DNA of 64,000 nt from Lewinellaceae bacterium (GCA_016711435.1 JADJSY010000026.1:32908-96907), one strand, 5' to 3'. Shown: positions 17,863 to 27,640, numbered from the stretch's first letter. A program made the numbers and translations. Notes: generated from the letters alone by a model not told the origin.

Positions 17863-17953
17863 ACGAATGTTATTTACATCTGCAAAAGAAGGCTTTTTAT
17901 CGAATTTTGAAAATGCTGGCTCTATTTAAAGGCCGATGGTAGCGCAGGGTGGT

Positions 17954-17961
17954 TACCTTTG
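17954..17961 (+). promoter_or_regulatory. Promoter -7 element (TACCTTTG)
   Basis: Exact TAnnTTTG match 28 bases before the ATG at 17989. It overlaps an in-frame TTG (17959), which rules that codon out as the start. No good -33 element seen. Confidence 0.55.
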
Positions 17962-17988
17962 AGAACTTTATACATAAATTCCTCGCTC

Positions 17989-19230
17989 ATGCCTTTTTCC
18001 GAAATACTTAGCATGGCTTTCCAGAGCATCCGCACCAATATGCTCCGGGCTGTCCTCACCTTGCTTATCATCGCATTTGGCATTATGGCCCTGGTAGGAA
18101 TTCTGACTGCCATTGACGCCATCGCTTTTTCCCTGAACGATAACTTTTCCGGACTCGGCGCCAATTCTTTCAGCATCGAACGCAAATGGGGCGAAGTGAA
18201 AAGCAACCAGCGCGGCCGGAGGCAAAAAGTGGCCGAAGCAGTGAACTACCGCCAGGCGATGGAATTCAAAGAGCGTTTCAACTTCTCTGCGAAAGTAGCC
18301 GTAGGTTGTTATGGCACCGGGCAGGCAGTGGTGAAATACGGCGACCAGGAAACCAACCCCAATGTGGTTTTTAACGGCGCAGATGAAAATTTCCTGGATA
18401 TTAAAGGCGTTGACATTGTTTTAGGGCGCAATTTTTCCAAAGCAGAAGTAGAATCGGGTGCGCCCAATGTGATCATCGGCGCTGATATTGTCAAAAAACT
18501 GTTCAAGGGCAAAAATGAAAAAGCCATCGATCAGATCATTTCAGTCAATAACCGGCGCTACCGGGTCATCGGAATCATGGCCTCCAAAGGCTCCACGATG
18601 AACGAGTCCAGCGACCGCCGCGTATATGCACCCCTTATGACCGCCAAAGCGCTGTTCGGCAGCGGCGTGGATCGCGACTATTTCCTGATGGTAGCCGTGA
18701 ACAATTCGACCGACATGGAAGCGGCACAATCGGAAGCCATCGGGCTTTTTCGCCAGATCCGCGGACTTCGCCCCGGCCAGGACGACGATTTTAAGGTGTT
18801 TGCCAGCGATGGACTGGTCGCTATTTTGAAAGAAAATACCACCAATTTGCGGCTTGCCACCATTGCCATCGGTTTGATGACGCTGCTGGGGGCCGCCATC
18901 GGCCTGATGAATATTATGCTGGTCAGCGTCACCGAACGCACCCGTGAAATCGGAATTTACAAAGCCCTGGGCGCCACACGCCGCAGTATTCTGCTCCAGT
19001 TTCTGACCGAAGCCATCGTTATTTGTCAAATCGGCGGATTGGTCGGCATTTTCCTCGGCATCCTGATTGGCAACATCGTTACACCCTTGCTGGGCGGCAG
19101 TTTCCTCATTCCCTGGGGCTGGATGTTTCTCGGTTTCGCCCTGTGTATGGTGGTTGGCGTAGTTTCCGGGTTTTATCCCGCTATGAAAGCCGCCCGGCTT
19201 GATCCTATTGAGTCATTGCGTTATGAGTGA
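17989..19230 (+). CDS. MacB/FtsX-type ABC transporter permease
   Basis: 413 residues from the ATG at 17989. One N-terminal membrane helix (LRAVLTLLIIAFGIMALVGI), a large periplasmic MacB-type core domain (about 45-270), and three C-terminal helices forming the FtsX domain (GLMTLLGAAIGLMNIMLV, TREIGIYKALGATRRSILLQF, and the last SGFYPAMKAARLDPIESL signature). These permeases work with a separate ATPase and often a membrane-fusion subunit in lipoprotein or peptide export or envelope signalling; no ATPase gene is adjacent. Complete and apparently functional. Confidence 0.9.
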   Translation: MPFSEILSMAFQSIRTNMLRAVLTLLIIAFGIMALVGILTAIDAIAFSLNDNFSGLGANSFSIERKWGEVKSNQRGRRQKVAEAVNYRQAMEFKERFNFSAKVAVGCYGTGQAVVKYGDQETNPNVVFNGADENFLDIKGVDIVLGRNFSKAEVESGAPNVIIGADIVKKLFKGKNEKAIDQIISVNNRRYRVIGIMASKGSTMNESSDRRVYAPLMTAKALFGSGVDRDYFLMVAVNNSTDMEAAQSEAIGLFRQIRGLRPGQDDDFKVFASDGLVAILKENTTNLRLATIAIGLMTLLGAAIGLMNIMLVSVTERTREIGIYKALGATRRSILLQFLTEAIVICQIGGLVGIFLGILIGNIVTPLLGGSFLIPWGWMFLGFALCMVVGVVSGFYPAMKAARLDPIESLRYE

Positions 19231-19244
19231 TTTAAGCGGGTGAT

Positions 19245-19609
19245 TTTTTGCAAAACGGAGTGGATTAATGGGTAGGACGGTCTTCTGGCCGTCGGTACAA
19301 GGGTACTTTTGCCAGTTCCAAGCGCCTTGATCGAAGTTTTTTAAAAACCGTATTAAATGGGGTTGAAACCCCGTAGTAAGGTATCTGTACGTGCTCCCGG
19401 CTGAAGCCGGGAGTTATTGAAACAGTGCTTTTTACTGACAAATATCGAGTGGCTGATATCAATAACCGCCGGCTTCAGCCGGTGGAAAGTCGATCAATGC
19501 ACTGAAGGGGTTTTTAACCCCATTGTAAAACCCAAGGTTATAATGTGGTTTTATTTTAAAACCTCAATCTGGCCGTACTACCCATTAAATTCTCTCCGGT
19601 TTGCAAAAA
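19245..19609. repeat. 365-bp nested inverted repeat (hairpin cassette)
   Basis: Outer arms TTTTTTGCAAAACGGAG...TTAATGGGTAGGACGG and CCGTACTACCCATTAAA...CCGGTTTGCAAAAA are complementary with mismatches. Inside lie separate small hairpins: GACGG...CCGTC (19277-19293), GGGGTTGAAACCCC, CCCGGCTGAAGCCGGG, then their mirror copies CCGGCTTCAGCCGG and GGGGTTTTTAACCCC. An open frame at 19417-19644 falls across both arms and is not credible as a gene. The whole gap between the permease and the M4 peptidase is thus one structured element. Confidence 0.75.
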
Positions 19610-19752
19610 TTCGGGATGGCTTCTCTTTTGCCGCTATGTTTTAACAAATTTCCACTTCGGAATCACGACCTTTACACGCTCAAGGCAGATTGTTTTTGAT
19701 CATCCTGACACAAAAACTGATTCTATTTTTACTCAAACTTATCATATTGCTT

Positions 19753-22700
19753 ATGAAATCATTACTCCCGCTGGTTATTCTGCTGGCGCTTGCCTCCGCA
19801 GCGTTTGCACAAAATGCAAAAAAAAATCCACCTGTTAAAGGCGGTTCATACGAACCCTGGCAAACACAAATAAAACGGCCAAATGGTGTTTCGGTACCTG
19901 CTGCCAAACCCGCCTTCGGGCAATTGGGCGGCATACAGCGCCAGGCGCTGCCACCTTTGCAACCCGCTTCGGGCAATCCTTTCGGGGTGAAAATAACCCG
20001 TGGTGAAAATGGGCTACCGATCGCTTTTCGCGGTAAAACAGTGGCCTCCGGCAGCAGTTCCGATATCCGGGACATGGGTGAACGGGCGCTGCAATATGTT
20101 GCCAGCCTGCAACCGGCTGCTATCAGCGAGCCATTGACCGAATTTATTGTTACCAATATAAAAACCGATGTACAGGGCAACACACACGTACGCCTGCAAC
20201 AGGTTTTCCTCGGCGTACCGGTGTATGGCGCTGAAATCATTGCCCATACCAAGAACGGCGCTTTTGAGATGCTCAATGGGCGTTATTATCCAACGCCCGA
20301 ATTAAGCGTTGTAACACCTTCGCTGGATGCCGCGCGCGCTATCGAACGGGTAAAAACCTCGATTGGCATCGATCAGGTTAAAAACACCTGGACTTCGGAG
20401 GAACTGAAGTTTATCGACGGGCAGCCGTTCACAAGCGAGTTGGTCGTTTACCACCCCGGCCGCAAACTAAATGCGGAGCGGCTGGCCTGGCATATTGTTG
20501 CGCACCCGAACCTGCTTGCGCGGGAGGTATATTTCGTGGATGCCTTGACAGGGGAAATCCTGCATCATTTCAACAATACCTGCAACCTCATCGGCCACCG
20601 GCACGACCACGCGCAGACAACAGACAGCGAAAACACTGCGCCCAACACCTTTTCTCCGACGGAGGAAGACAATCCTGTCACAGCCTCTGGCCTCGACCTG
20701 CTGAATGTCAACCGCAGTTTCGGCGTATGGCAGGTGGGCAGTCAGTATGTGCTCGAAGATGCGAGCAAGCCCATGTACAACAGCGGGGCATCCAATATGC
20801 CCAATGATCCGGTAGGTGTTATCGTAACGCTAACCGCCATGAACACTTCTCCTGAAAACCAATCGAGTTTCGACTACAATCTTGTGGTATCCAACTCCAC
20901 TTCTTTCAACAACCCCACTGCAGTAAGCGGCCATTGGAACAGCATCAAAAGCTACGACTATTTCAAAAATACCTTTGACCGGAATTCCATCGACGGCGTG
21001 GGCGGCAATATCCTTGCCTTTGTTAACGTATCTGAAGGCAACGGCGCTTCCATGCAGAACGCCTTCTGGAACGGCGCAGCGATGTGGTATGGCAACGGCG
21101 GCGATATTTTCAAACCATTGGCCCGCGGCTTGGACGTTGGCGGCCATGAAATGACCCACGGCGTAGTCGAAAAAACAGCCAACCTGGAATATCAGGACGA
21201 AAGCGGCGCACTAAACGAATCCTTCGCCGATGTTTTCGGCGCTATGATCGACCGCGACGATTGGAAAATGGGCGAAGATGTGATGCAACCCGGCGTGAAT
21301 CCCAACAATGCGTTGCGCGACCTGCAAGACCCGCACAACGGCGTTTCTTCCAACAGCTCCTGGTGGCAGCCCAAACACACCGATGAACAATACACCCAAA
21401 GCGACGACAATGGCGGCGTACACATCAACAGCGGTATTCCCAACCATGCTTTTTATCTTTTTGCTGTCAGTTCCGGGGTTGGCAAAGACAAAGCTGAACA
21501 GGTGTACTATAAAGCCCTCGATGACTACTTGGTGAAATCAAGCCAGTTTGTCGACCTGCGGATTGCTGTGGAACAGGCCGCAACCGACTTGTACGGAGCA
21601 GCTGTCTCGAATGCGGCGTCTTCCGCGTTTGCAGCAGTGGGTATCGGCGATAACGGTGGCGAACCCAGCGGTAATTATCTCGGACAGTTGGCCCCAAATC
21701 CGGGAGACGACCTGGTTCTCTGCGTATCCAATGACTATCAAAATCTTGATATTGCACAAAACGGTATGGTCCTGGGTTCTATCTATACAGATGGTCTGAG
21801 AAACCGCCCAAGTGTGTCAGACGATGGCTCACAAATTGCTTTTGTCAACGAAGAAGGGCATATTATCCTGGTCGATATGGTGTACACACAAACCCAGATT
21901 ATTCCGACGGTCAATCCACCTTATTCTATTCAGCCGATCTGGCGCAATGTGGCTATTTCCAAAGATGGCAGTTATCTGGCGGCCATAACTGAAGAAGGTA
22001 ATGATTCGATTTTTATCGCAGACCTGGGCAGCCCTTTCGGCGATACGTACGTGTACGAACTGTACAACCCCACGTATTCCCAGAATACCATTACAGGAGA
22101 AGTGCAGTATGCCGATGTACTGGAATTCGATTATTCCGGTGAATACCTGATGTACGATGCCTTTAATGAATTGAGCAACGGCACGACCGACCTGAGTTAC
22201 TGGGATATCGGTTTCCTGCAATTCCGCAAAGACGGCGCTTTTGTCGAAGATAATGAAGTGCCGTTTATTACCAAATTATTCAGCGGGATTCCGGAAAATA
22301 CCAGCATCGCCGATCCGACTATTGCTAAAAATTCTCCGTTCATCATTGCGTTCGACTTCTTTGAAAACGATGGATCCGGTTATGACATTTACGGCTCCAA
22401 TACCGAAACCGGCGATTATGACCTGATCGTAAGCGATAACGGCGACCTCGGATGGCCCAGCTATAACCGCCTGGACAACGCTTTGCTATATCACAGCCCC
22501 GACTTCTTCGACGACAATGACCTGTATCTCCAGGGATTGGCTGCCAGCAAAATTGCACCGCAAGGCAACTCCAGTCTGCATGTCACCAGCCGCCAGTTGG
22601 GCGTGTGGTATGCCACGGGCGACCGGAATCTGCAAGTCGGGGCCGGCGAACCCAATGTGTCGCCACTGGCGATCACGGTCGCGCCCAACCCGACCACCGA

Positions 22701-22914
22701 CCGGCTGCGTGTAAAACTCGACAGCCCGGCGTCGTCTTCTGCACAGGTATTAGTCAGCAATATGATGGGTGAACTGGTACAGACACAAACCGTACAATTG
22801 GCTACCGGCGCCAACCAGTTCGAACTCAGCCTTCAGGCATTGCCGGCGGGTACGTATTTGCTGCGCATTGCTACGGATAAAACCGGCGCTGCGGTGAAGG
22901 TGGTGAAACAGTAG
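19753..22914 (+). CDS. M4 (thermolysin-family) metallopeptidase, T9SS-secreted
   Basis: 1053 residues from the ATG at 19753, which starts a signal peptide (MKSLLPLVILLALASAAFAQ); a TTG farther upstream would bury it. After an FTP/PepSY-type propeptide (about 90-290) comes the M4 domain with zinc motif GGHEMTHGVVE near residue 465, third ligand in NESFADVFGAMID near 490, and catalytic His in GGVHINSGIPNHAFYL. After the protease domain (about residue 640) is a region of TolB/PD40-like blades (RPSVSDDGSQIAFVNEEG), then a T9SS sorting domain (TVAPNPTTDRLRVKL... LPAGTYLLRIATDK). Expected to be an extracellular protease, auto-activated after export. Confidence 0.92.
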   Translation: MKSLLPLVILLALASAAFAQNAKKNPPVKGGSYEPWQTQIKRPNGVSVPAAKPAFGQLGGIQRQALPPLQPASGNPFGVKITRGENGLPIAFRGKTVASGSSSDIRDMGERALQYVASLQPAAISEPLTEFIVTNIKTDVQGNTHVRLQQVFLGVPVYGAEIIAHTKNGAFEMLNGRYYPTPELSVVTPSLDAARAIERVKTSIGIDQVKNTWTSEELKFIDGQPFTSELVVYHPGRKLNAERLAWHIVAHPNLLAREVYFVDALTGEILHHFNNTCNLIGHRHDHAQTTDSENTAPNTFSPTEEDNPVTASGLDLLNVNRSFGVWQVGSQYVLEDASKPMYNSGASNMPNDPVGVIVTLTAMNTSPENQSSFDYNLVVSNSTSFNNPTAVSGHWNSIKSYDYFKNTFDRNSIDGVGGNILAFVNVSEGNGASMQNAFWNGAAMWYGNGGDIFKPLARGLDVGGHEMTHGVVEKTANLEYQDESGALNESFADVFGAMIDRDDWKMGEDVMQPGVNPNNALRDLQDPHNGVSSNSSWWQPKHTDEQYTQSDDNGGVHINSGIPNHAFYLFAVSSGVGKDKAEQVYYKALDDYLVKSSQFVDLRIAVEQAATDLYGAAVSNAASSAFAAVGIGDNGGEPSGNYLGQLAPNPGDDLVLCVSNDYQNLDIAQNGMVLGSIYTDGLRNRPSVSDDGSQIAFVNEEGHIILVDMVYTQTQIIPTVNPPYSIQPIWRNVAISKDGSYLAAITEEGNDSIFIADLGSPFGDTYVYELYNPTYSQNTITGEVQYADVLEFDYSGEYLMYDAFNELSNGTTDLSYWDIGFLQFRKDGAFVEDNEVPFITKLFSGIPENTSIADPTIAKNSPFIIAFDFFENDGSGYDIYGSNTETGDYDLIVSDNGDLGWPSYNRLDNALLYHSPDFFDDNDLYLQGLAASKIAPQGNSSLHVTSRQLGVWYATGDRNLQVGAGEPNVSPLAITVAPNPTTDRLRVKLDSPASSSAQVLVSNMMGELVQTQTVQLATGANQFELSLQALPAGTYLLRIATDKTGAAVKVVKQ

Positions 22915-22924
22915 GTGGAGTCAT

Positions 22925-23008
22925 AATTATTTACGATTGCCGATTACATGATTTACGATTGCCGAATTCGGCAATCGTAAATCATGTAATCGGCAATCGT
23001 AAATAATT
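22925..23008. repeat. Perfect 84-bp palindrome
   Basis: Two 42-base arms with no loop, centred on GAATTC at 22964-22969. Each arm is made of ATTTACGATTGCCGA and ATTACATG words. Placed between the M4 peptidase stop and the GH92 promoter. The same words recur near 3955-4010. Confidence 0.9.
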
Positions 23009-23016
23009 TAAATTTG
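23009..23016 (+). promoter_or_regulatory. Promoter -7 element (TAAATTTG)
   Basis: Exact TAnnTTTG match directly after the palindrome and 34 bases before the ATG at 23050. The palindrome would cover the -33 region, so it may affect promoter use. Confidence 0.5.
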
Positions 23017-23049
23017 GCACAAGACCATCCAGTATCAAAAAAGCAACTT

Positions 23050-25977
23050 ATGAAAACAGCTCGTTGCCTGCTATTCCTGCTTTTTATTTCGCTTCATTTA
23101 TCGTCGCAAAACCCGCTTTCGTACGTAAACCCTTTTATCGGTACAGGCGGGCACGGGCATACCTACCCGGGCGCTACGGCGCCCTTCGGCATGGTGCAAC
23201 TCAGCCCGGATACCCGGATCGACATGATGGACTGGGACGGGTGCTCGGGGTACCATTATTCCGATTCGACGATTTACGGGTTTTCGCACACACACCTGAG
23301 CGGCACCGGCGTATCCGATTACGGCGATATTCTTTTTATGCCCGCCACCGGCGGCGCGCGGCTCGAACCGGAAGAATACGCTTCCCCGTTTAAAAAAAGT
23401 AAGGAAAAAAGCGAAGCAGGTTATTACAGCGTTTTCCTCGAACGCGACCGTATCCTGTGCGAAATGACGGCCACCGAACGCGTCGGAGTACACAAATACT
23501 TGTTTCCCCTCAACCAGGAAAAAGGCGCACTGCTCATCGACCTGCGCCACCGCGACGAAGTGCTTGAATCGCAACTTACCATTGTGAACGACCAGGAAAT
23601 CGCCGGATACCGCATCTCCAAATCCTGGGCGCAGGAGCAGCATATTTATTTTGTGGCCCGCTTCAACAAACCTTTTTTCAGCAGTATCGCGCTGGATATG
23701 GCTAAAAACCCGCGCGAAGCCGCACCCACCGTCAACAGCAAAGCCATTGTGGGATTGCTGGGTTTTTACAATGAACAAACGCCGCTGGTGGTTACAGTGG
23801 GTATTTCCGGGACAAGCATCGAAGGCGCCCGGCGCAACCTGGAAGCGGAATGCCCGGATTTTGATTTTGAAAAAGTTAAAGCCGCCACACAGGAAAAATG
23901 GCGCAGACAACTCGCCAAAATAGAAGTGGAAGGCGGCTCCACGAATCAAAAAACGATTTTTTACACGGCCTTGTACCACACCATGATCGCTCCCAACCTC
24001 TGGAATGATGTGGACGGACGTTACCGGGGGCGCGACAACCGGATACACGACAATCCCGGTCACGAGGTGTACACTGTTTTTTCGCTCTGGGATACGCACC
24101 GGGCGCTGCATCCGCTGCACACCATCCTGGAGCCGAAACGAACCGGCAGTTTTATCCAAACCTTTCTGCGGCAATACGAACAAAGCGGCCTGCTACCGGT
24201 GTGGGAACTGGCGGCCAATGAAACCAACTGCATGATCGGCTACCACTCTATTCCGGTCATTGCCGACGCCTATGCCAAAGGTATCCGGGATTTCAACCTT
24301 CCGCTGGCCCTGGAAGCCATGGAAAAAGCCATGTATCAAAACCGGCCCGACTTGGAAGCCTACCGCCGTTTCGGTTATATCCAGTCTTTCCAGTCGCCCG
24401 AATCAGTGTCCAAAACGCTGGAATACGCGTACGACGACTGGTGCATGGCACAATTGGCAAAGGCCGCAGGTAAAACCGATCTTTACCAAACCAGTATCCG
24501 CCGGGCACAACAGTATCAAAACCTGTTCGATCCTTCCACCAAGTTTTTCCGTGCTAAAAAAAACGCAGGCTGGTACACGCCGTTCGACCCTTATGAAGTC
24601 AATTTCAACTACACCGAAGCCAACGCATGGCAGTACCGCTTTTCTGCCCAACAGGACATCAGCGGACTGATCCGATTGATGGGCGGCCCGGAACAGTTTG
24701 AAAATCAATTGGATAGCCTGTTTGCTACTACTTCCAAAACCACCGGTCGCAACCAGGCGGATATTACCGGACTCATCGGCCAGTACGTACATGGCAACGA
24801 ACCCAGCCACCACATTGGCTACCTGTACAACTACGTGGGCAAGCCCTGGAAAACGCAGCAGCGTATCCGGCAAATCCTGGATGAACAATACGCCAACCGA
24901 CCGGACGGACTCAGCGGCAACGAGGATTGCGGACAGATGTCGGCCTGGTACGTGCTGTCGGCGATGGGATTTTACCCGGTGCTGCCCGGCAGCGATGGGT
25001 ATATCATCGGCACACCGCTTTTTGAAAAAGTAACCCTGCACTTGGACAATGGCCGTTCTTTTGTCGTGCAGGCGCCGGGCGTTTCCGCGCAAAAACGGTA
25101 TATCAAAAGCGCAGTACTCAACGGGAATGACTACCCTAAATCCTGCTTTACGCATTCCGATCTGACGAAGGGCGGCTCGCTTACTTTTAATATGAGCGAT
25201 CAAGCCTCCGATTGGGGCGCTGCTTTGAATGATCAGCCTGTCTCTTTTATTGCGGAAAACCGGATAACACCTGCACCCTTTGTGGCGCAGGGCGAGCGCA
25301 CTTTCCGGGATCGGCAAGTCATCGCACTGAGCAGCATCGATCCGGAAGCAACGATTTATTACGCTATTGAAGATCAAACGCTGTCTTTGGTAGACAACCC
25401 GTACAAGAAGTCGTTTGAATTAAAAGAATCCGCAACCATTGTATTTCAGTCCGCTAAAGACGGTGCTGCCAGTCCTGTTCAAGAAGCCGTTTTTCATAAA
25501 ATACCGGACAAACGGCGCGTATTTCGCTACAACACCCGCTACAACCCGCAGTACACCGGCGGCGGCGATGAATGCCTGATCGACGGCATCCGGGGCGGCA
25601 ACGATTTTCGCACAGGCGAATGGCAGGGTTTTGAAGGCGTGCCGCTGGATGTTGTGATCGATCTGGGTAAAAAGCAGAAAATCAAGCGTTTAACTGCACA
25701 TTTTCTGCAAGACGAAAACGCCTGGATATTTTTCCCAACCAAAGTGCAGTTTGAAATTTCCGATGATGGCGAACATTTTAGCCCTGCCGGAGAAGTCGTG
25801 TGTAATATTCCACAGACTGAAAAAGGGGTGTTGCAAAACGACTTTCAGGTGTCGCTTCCCGGCACAAAAGCCAGGTTTGTGCGGGTCGTCGGCGTCTCGC
25901 CCGGCCAGTGCCCGGCCTGGCACAAAGGCGCGGGTTATCCCTGCTGGATTTTTGCGGACGAGATTGTGGTGGAATAA
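23050..25977 (+). CDS. GH92 family alpha-mannosidase
   Basis: 975 residues, signal peptide MKTARCLLFLLFISLHLSSQ. Starts like all GH92 enzymes with VNPFIGTGGHGHTYPGA, then PFGMVQLSPDT, SGYHYSD, GFSHTHLSGTG; the C-terminal (alpha/alpha)6 part has GLSGNEDCGQMSAWYVLSA with the acidic catalytic region. GH92 enzymes are calcium-dependent exo-alpha-mannosidases acting on N-glycans and related mannans. Beyond about residue 755 there is a chitobiase C-terminal-like strand segment (IDPEATIYYAIEDQ) and a final F5/8 type C-like carbohydrate-binding domain (EWQGFEGVPLDVVIDLG). No T9SS domain is seen, so probably periplasmic or surface lipid-free. Followed by the sulfatase gene after a short hairpin. Confidence 0.93.
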   Translation: MKTARCLLFLLFISLHLSSQNPLSYVNPFIGTGGHGHTYPGATAPFGMVQLSPDTRIDMMDWDGCSGYHYSDSTIYGFSHTHLSGTGVSDYGDILFMPATGGARLEPEEYASPFKKSKEKSEAGYYSVFLERDRILCEMTATERVGVHKYLFPLNQEKGALLIDLRHRDEVLESQLTIVNDQEIAGYRISKSWAQEQHIYFVARFNKPFFSSIALDMAKNPREAAPTVNSKAIVGLLGFYNEQTPLVVTVGISGTSIEGARRNLEAECPDFDFEKVKAATQEKWRRQLAKIEVEGGSTNQKTIFYTALYHTMIAPNLWNDVDGRYRGRDNRIHDNPGHEVYTVFSLWDTHRALHPLHTILEPKRTGSFIQTFLRQYEQSGLLPVWELAANETNCMIGYHSIPVIADAYAKGIRDFNLPLALEAMEKAMYQNRPDLEAYRRFGYIQSFQSPESVSKTLEYAYDDWCMAQLAKAAGKTDLYQTSIRRAQQYQNLFDPSTKFFRAKKNAGWYTPFDPYEVNFNYTEANAWQYRFSAQQDISGLIRLMGGPEQFENQLDSLFATTSKTTGRNQADITGLIGQYVHGNEPSHHIGYLYNYVGKPWKTQQRIRQILDEQYANRPDGLSGNEDCGQMSAWYVLSAMGFYPVLPGSDGYIIGTPLFEKVTLHLDNGRSFVVQAPGVSAQKRYIKSAVLNGNDYPKSCFTHSDLTKGGSLTFNMSDQASDWGAALNDQPVSFIAENRITPAPFVAQGERTFRDRQVIALSSIDPEATIYYAIEDQTLSLVDNPYKKSFELKESATIVFQSAKDGAASPVQEAVFHKIPDKRRVFRYNTRYNPQYTGGGDECLIDGIRGGNDFRTGEWQGFEGVPLDVVIDLGKKQKIKRLTAHFLQDENAWIFFPTKVQFEISDDGEHFSPAGEVVCNIPQTEKGVLQNDFQVSLPGTKARFVRVVGVSPGQCPAWHKGAGYPCWIFADEIVVE

Positions 25978-25985
25978 AATTAATG

Positions 25986-26017
25986 AAGGGCAAAACACGG
26001 TATTTTGTTTTGCCCTT
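25986..26017 (+). terminator. Hairpin between GH92 and sulfatase genes
   Basis: AAGGGCAAAACA pairs perfectly with TGTTTTGCCCTT across an 8-base loop, in the 55-base gap between the genes. No long T tract follows, so it may attenuate or process the joint transcript more than end it. Confidence 0.6.
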
Positions 26018-26032
26018 GTTAATACCTATACG

Positions 26033-27625
26033 ATGAAAAATTACCTGATACTTTTTTTGCTTTTAGCGATCGCTGCCACAGCCCGCGCCCAACACAATGT
26101 ACTGCTCATCATCGCCGACGATCTGGGCACGGATTACCTCGGTTTTTATGAAGACCACCAGGATACCGCTGCCGTGCCGAACATCCGCAAACTACTGAGC
26201 AAAGGCGTGTGTTTCACCAACGGCATGTCCAACCCCGTTTGTTCTGCCACCCGGGCGGGTATCCTGACTGGGCGGTATAGTTTTCGCACGGGCGTTGGCG
26301 CGGTCGTGGGAGGCACAGGCGGCTCGGGGGTGCTGAATATCAACGAGTTGACAATTCCTCGCCTCCTGAATATTTACCAGCCCAATGGCATTGCAAAAGC
26401 CAATATCGGGAAATGGCACTTGCAGCAGGCCATGCCCATGAGCAACCTGAACAACCCCAACATCATGGGTTACGACCTGTTTGCAGGCAATTTCATCGGC
26501 CAGATAAACAGCTATTACAACTGGACGAAAGTGACCAATGGCGTTTCCGCAAATGTGACCACCTACGCCACCACGGAAACCATCAACGATGCCATTACCT
26601 GGACGGCCGCGCAACCCGACAAACCGTTTTTTCTGTGGCTGGCAGTCAACGCTCCGCACACGCCTTTTCACCTGCCACCTGCCGGATTACATTCTTACAC
26701 CAACCTGAGCGGCACGCAGCCGGACATCAATATGAACCCCAAGTCTTATTTCAAAGCGTCGCTGGAAGCGCTGGATCACGAACTGGGGCGCTTATTCGAT
26801 TCGCTGGAAGCGCACGGCCAACTGGAAAACACGGACATCATTTTTATCGGCGACAACGGCAACACCATGCAAACGGCGCAAATCGCCGACACCGACAAAG
26901 CCAAAGGCACCATTTACCAATACGGGGTGCATGTGCCGTTTGTCATTGCCGGGCCTTCGGTGGTCAACCCCGGCAGAGTGAGCGACGCGCTGGTGAACAC
27001 CGCCGATTTATTCGCCACGATTCTGGAGTTGTTCGGCTACACGGACTGGCCGGCTCAAATCCCGGTCGATAAACCGGTCGACAGCCAAAGCATTTTACCG
27101 ATCCTGAAAGATGAAAGCACGGAAGTCCGCCCCTGGGCTTTTACCGAAATTTTCAATAACACCCCGAGTGCGGACGATGGCAAAACCATGCGCAATGCGG
27201 CTTACAAACTCCTGCATTTCGACAACGGCCACCAGGAATTTTACCATTTAGCCGCCGATCCGAATGAATTGAACAACCTGCTAAACGGCGCCCTGAATGC
27301 CACGGAACTGACCAATTACCTGTATTTATGTACGGAAATGACGACTTTGCTGGGCAGCGGTTCGTTCTGCAACGCTGCAGTCGGCACGGATGATGTTGCG
27401 GAAAATGGAAATACTTTATCGGCGTATCCCAATCCTTTTCAATCGCATTTGTATGTAAAAGGGAGTACGGAAGAAGCGGAATTTGAATTGCTGAATGCGG
27501 TAGGGCAGGTAGTTTTTGCGGGAAAACATTTGGAGGAGCAGGATTTTTCGGGTTTAGTGGATGGGGTATATTTTTTGAGGGTACTGGGGGAAAAAGTCGC
27601 TTTGATAAAAGTAAAAAAGCAATAG
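26033..27625 (+). CDS. Type I sulfatase, T9SS-secreted
   Basis: 530 residues from the ATG at 26033 (MKNYLILFLLLAIAATARAQ signal peptide); the frame is open far upstream but only inside the GH92 gene. LLIIADDLGTDYLG gives the metal-binding Asp pair; NPVCSATRAGILTGR has the C-x-(P/A)-x-R formylglycine site, so a maturation enzyme (FGE or anSME, not in the window) is needed. GKWHL, NAPHTPFHLP and GDNG complete the active site. The C-terminus (LSAYPNPFQSHLYV... GLVDGVYFLRVLGE) is a T9SS sorting domain. Resembles arylsulfatase A/N-acetylgalactosamine sulfatase types; removes sulfate from glycans outside the cell, consistent with the mannosidase next door. Confidence 0.92.
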   Translation: MKNYLILFLLLAIAATARAQHNVLLIIADDLGTDYLGFYEDHQDTAAVPNIRKLLSKGVCFTNGMSNPVCSATRAGILTGRYSFRTGVGAVVGGTGGSGVLNINELTIPRLLNIYQPNGIAKANIGKWHLQQAMPMSNLNNPNIMGYDLFAGNFIGQINSYYNWTKVTNGVSANVTTYATTETINDAITWTAAQPDKPFFLWLAVNAPHTPFHLPPAGLHSYTNLSGTQPDINMNPKSYFKASLEALDHELGRLFDSLEAHGQLENTDIIFIGDNGNTMQTAQIADTDKAKGTIYQYGVHVPFVIAGPSVVNPGRVSDALVNTADLFATILELFGYTDWPAQIPVDKPVDSQSILPILKDESTEVRPWAFTEIFNNTPSADDGKTMRNAAYKLLHFDNGHQEFYHLAADPNELNNLLNGALNATELTNYLYLCTEMTTLLGSGSFCNAAVGTDDVAENGNTLSAYPNPFQSHLYVKGSTEEAEFELLNAVGQVVFAGKHLEEQDFSGLVDGVYFLRVLGEKVALIKVKKQ

Positions 27626-27640
27626 GCTTGGCTTGGTCGC

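Noticed and set aside
19417..19644. 75-residue plus-strand open frame
   Set aside because: Spans both arms of the nested hairpin cassette; the apparent protein is a translation of stem sequences.
23098..24183. 361-residue minus-strand open frame
   Set aside because: Antisense shadow of the GH92 gene; Phe/Val/Arg-rich composition typical of a reverse reading.
24403..25377. 324-residue minus-strand open frame
   Set aside because: Antisense of GH92 with no recognisable domain or promoter.
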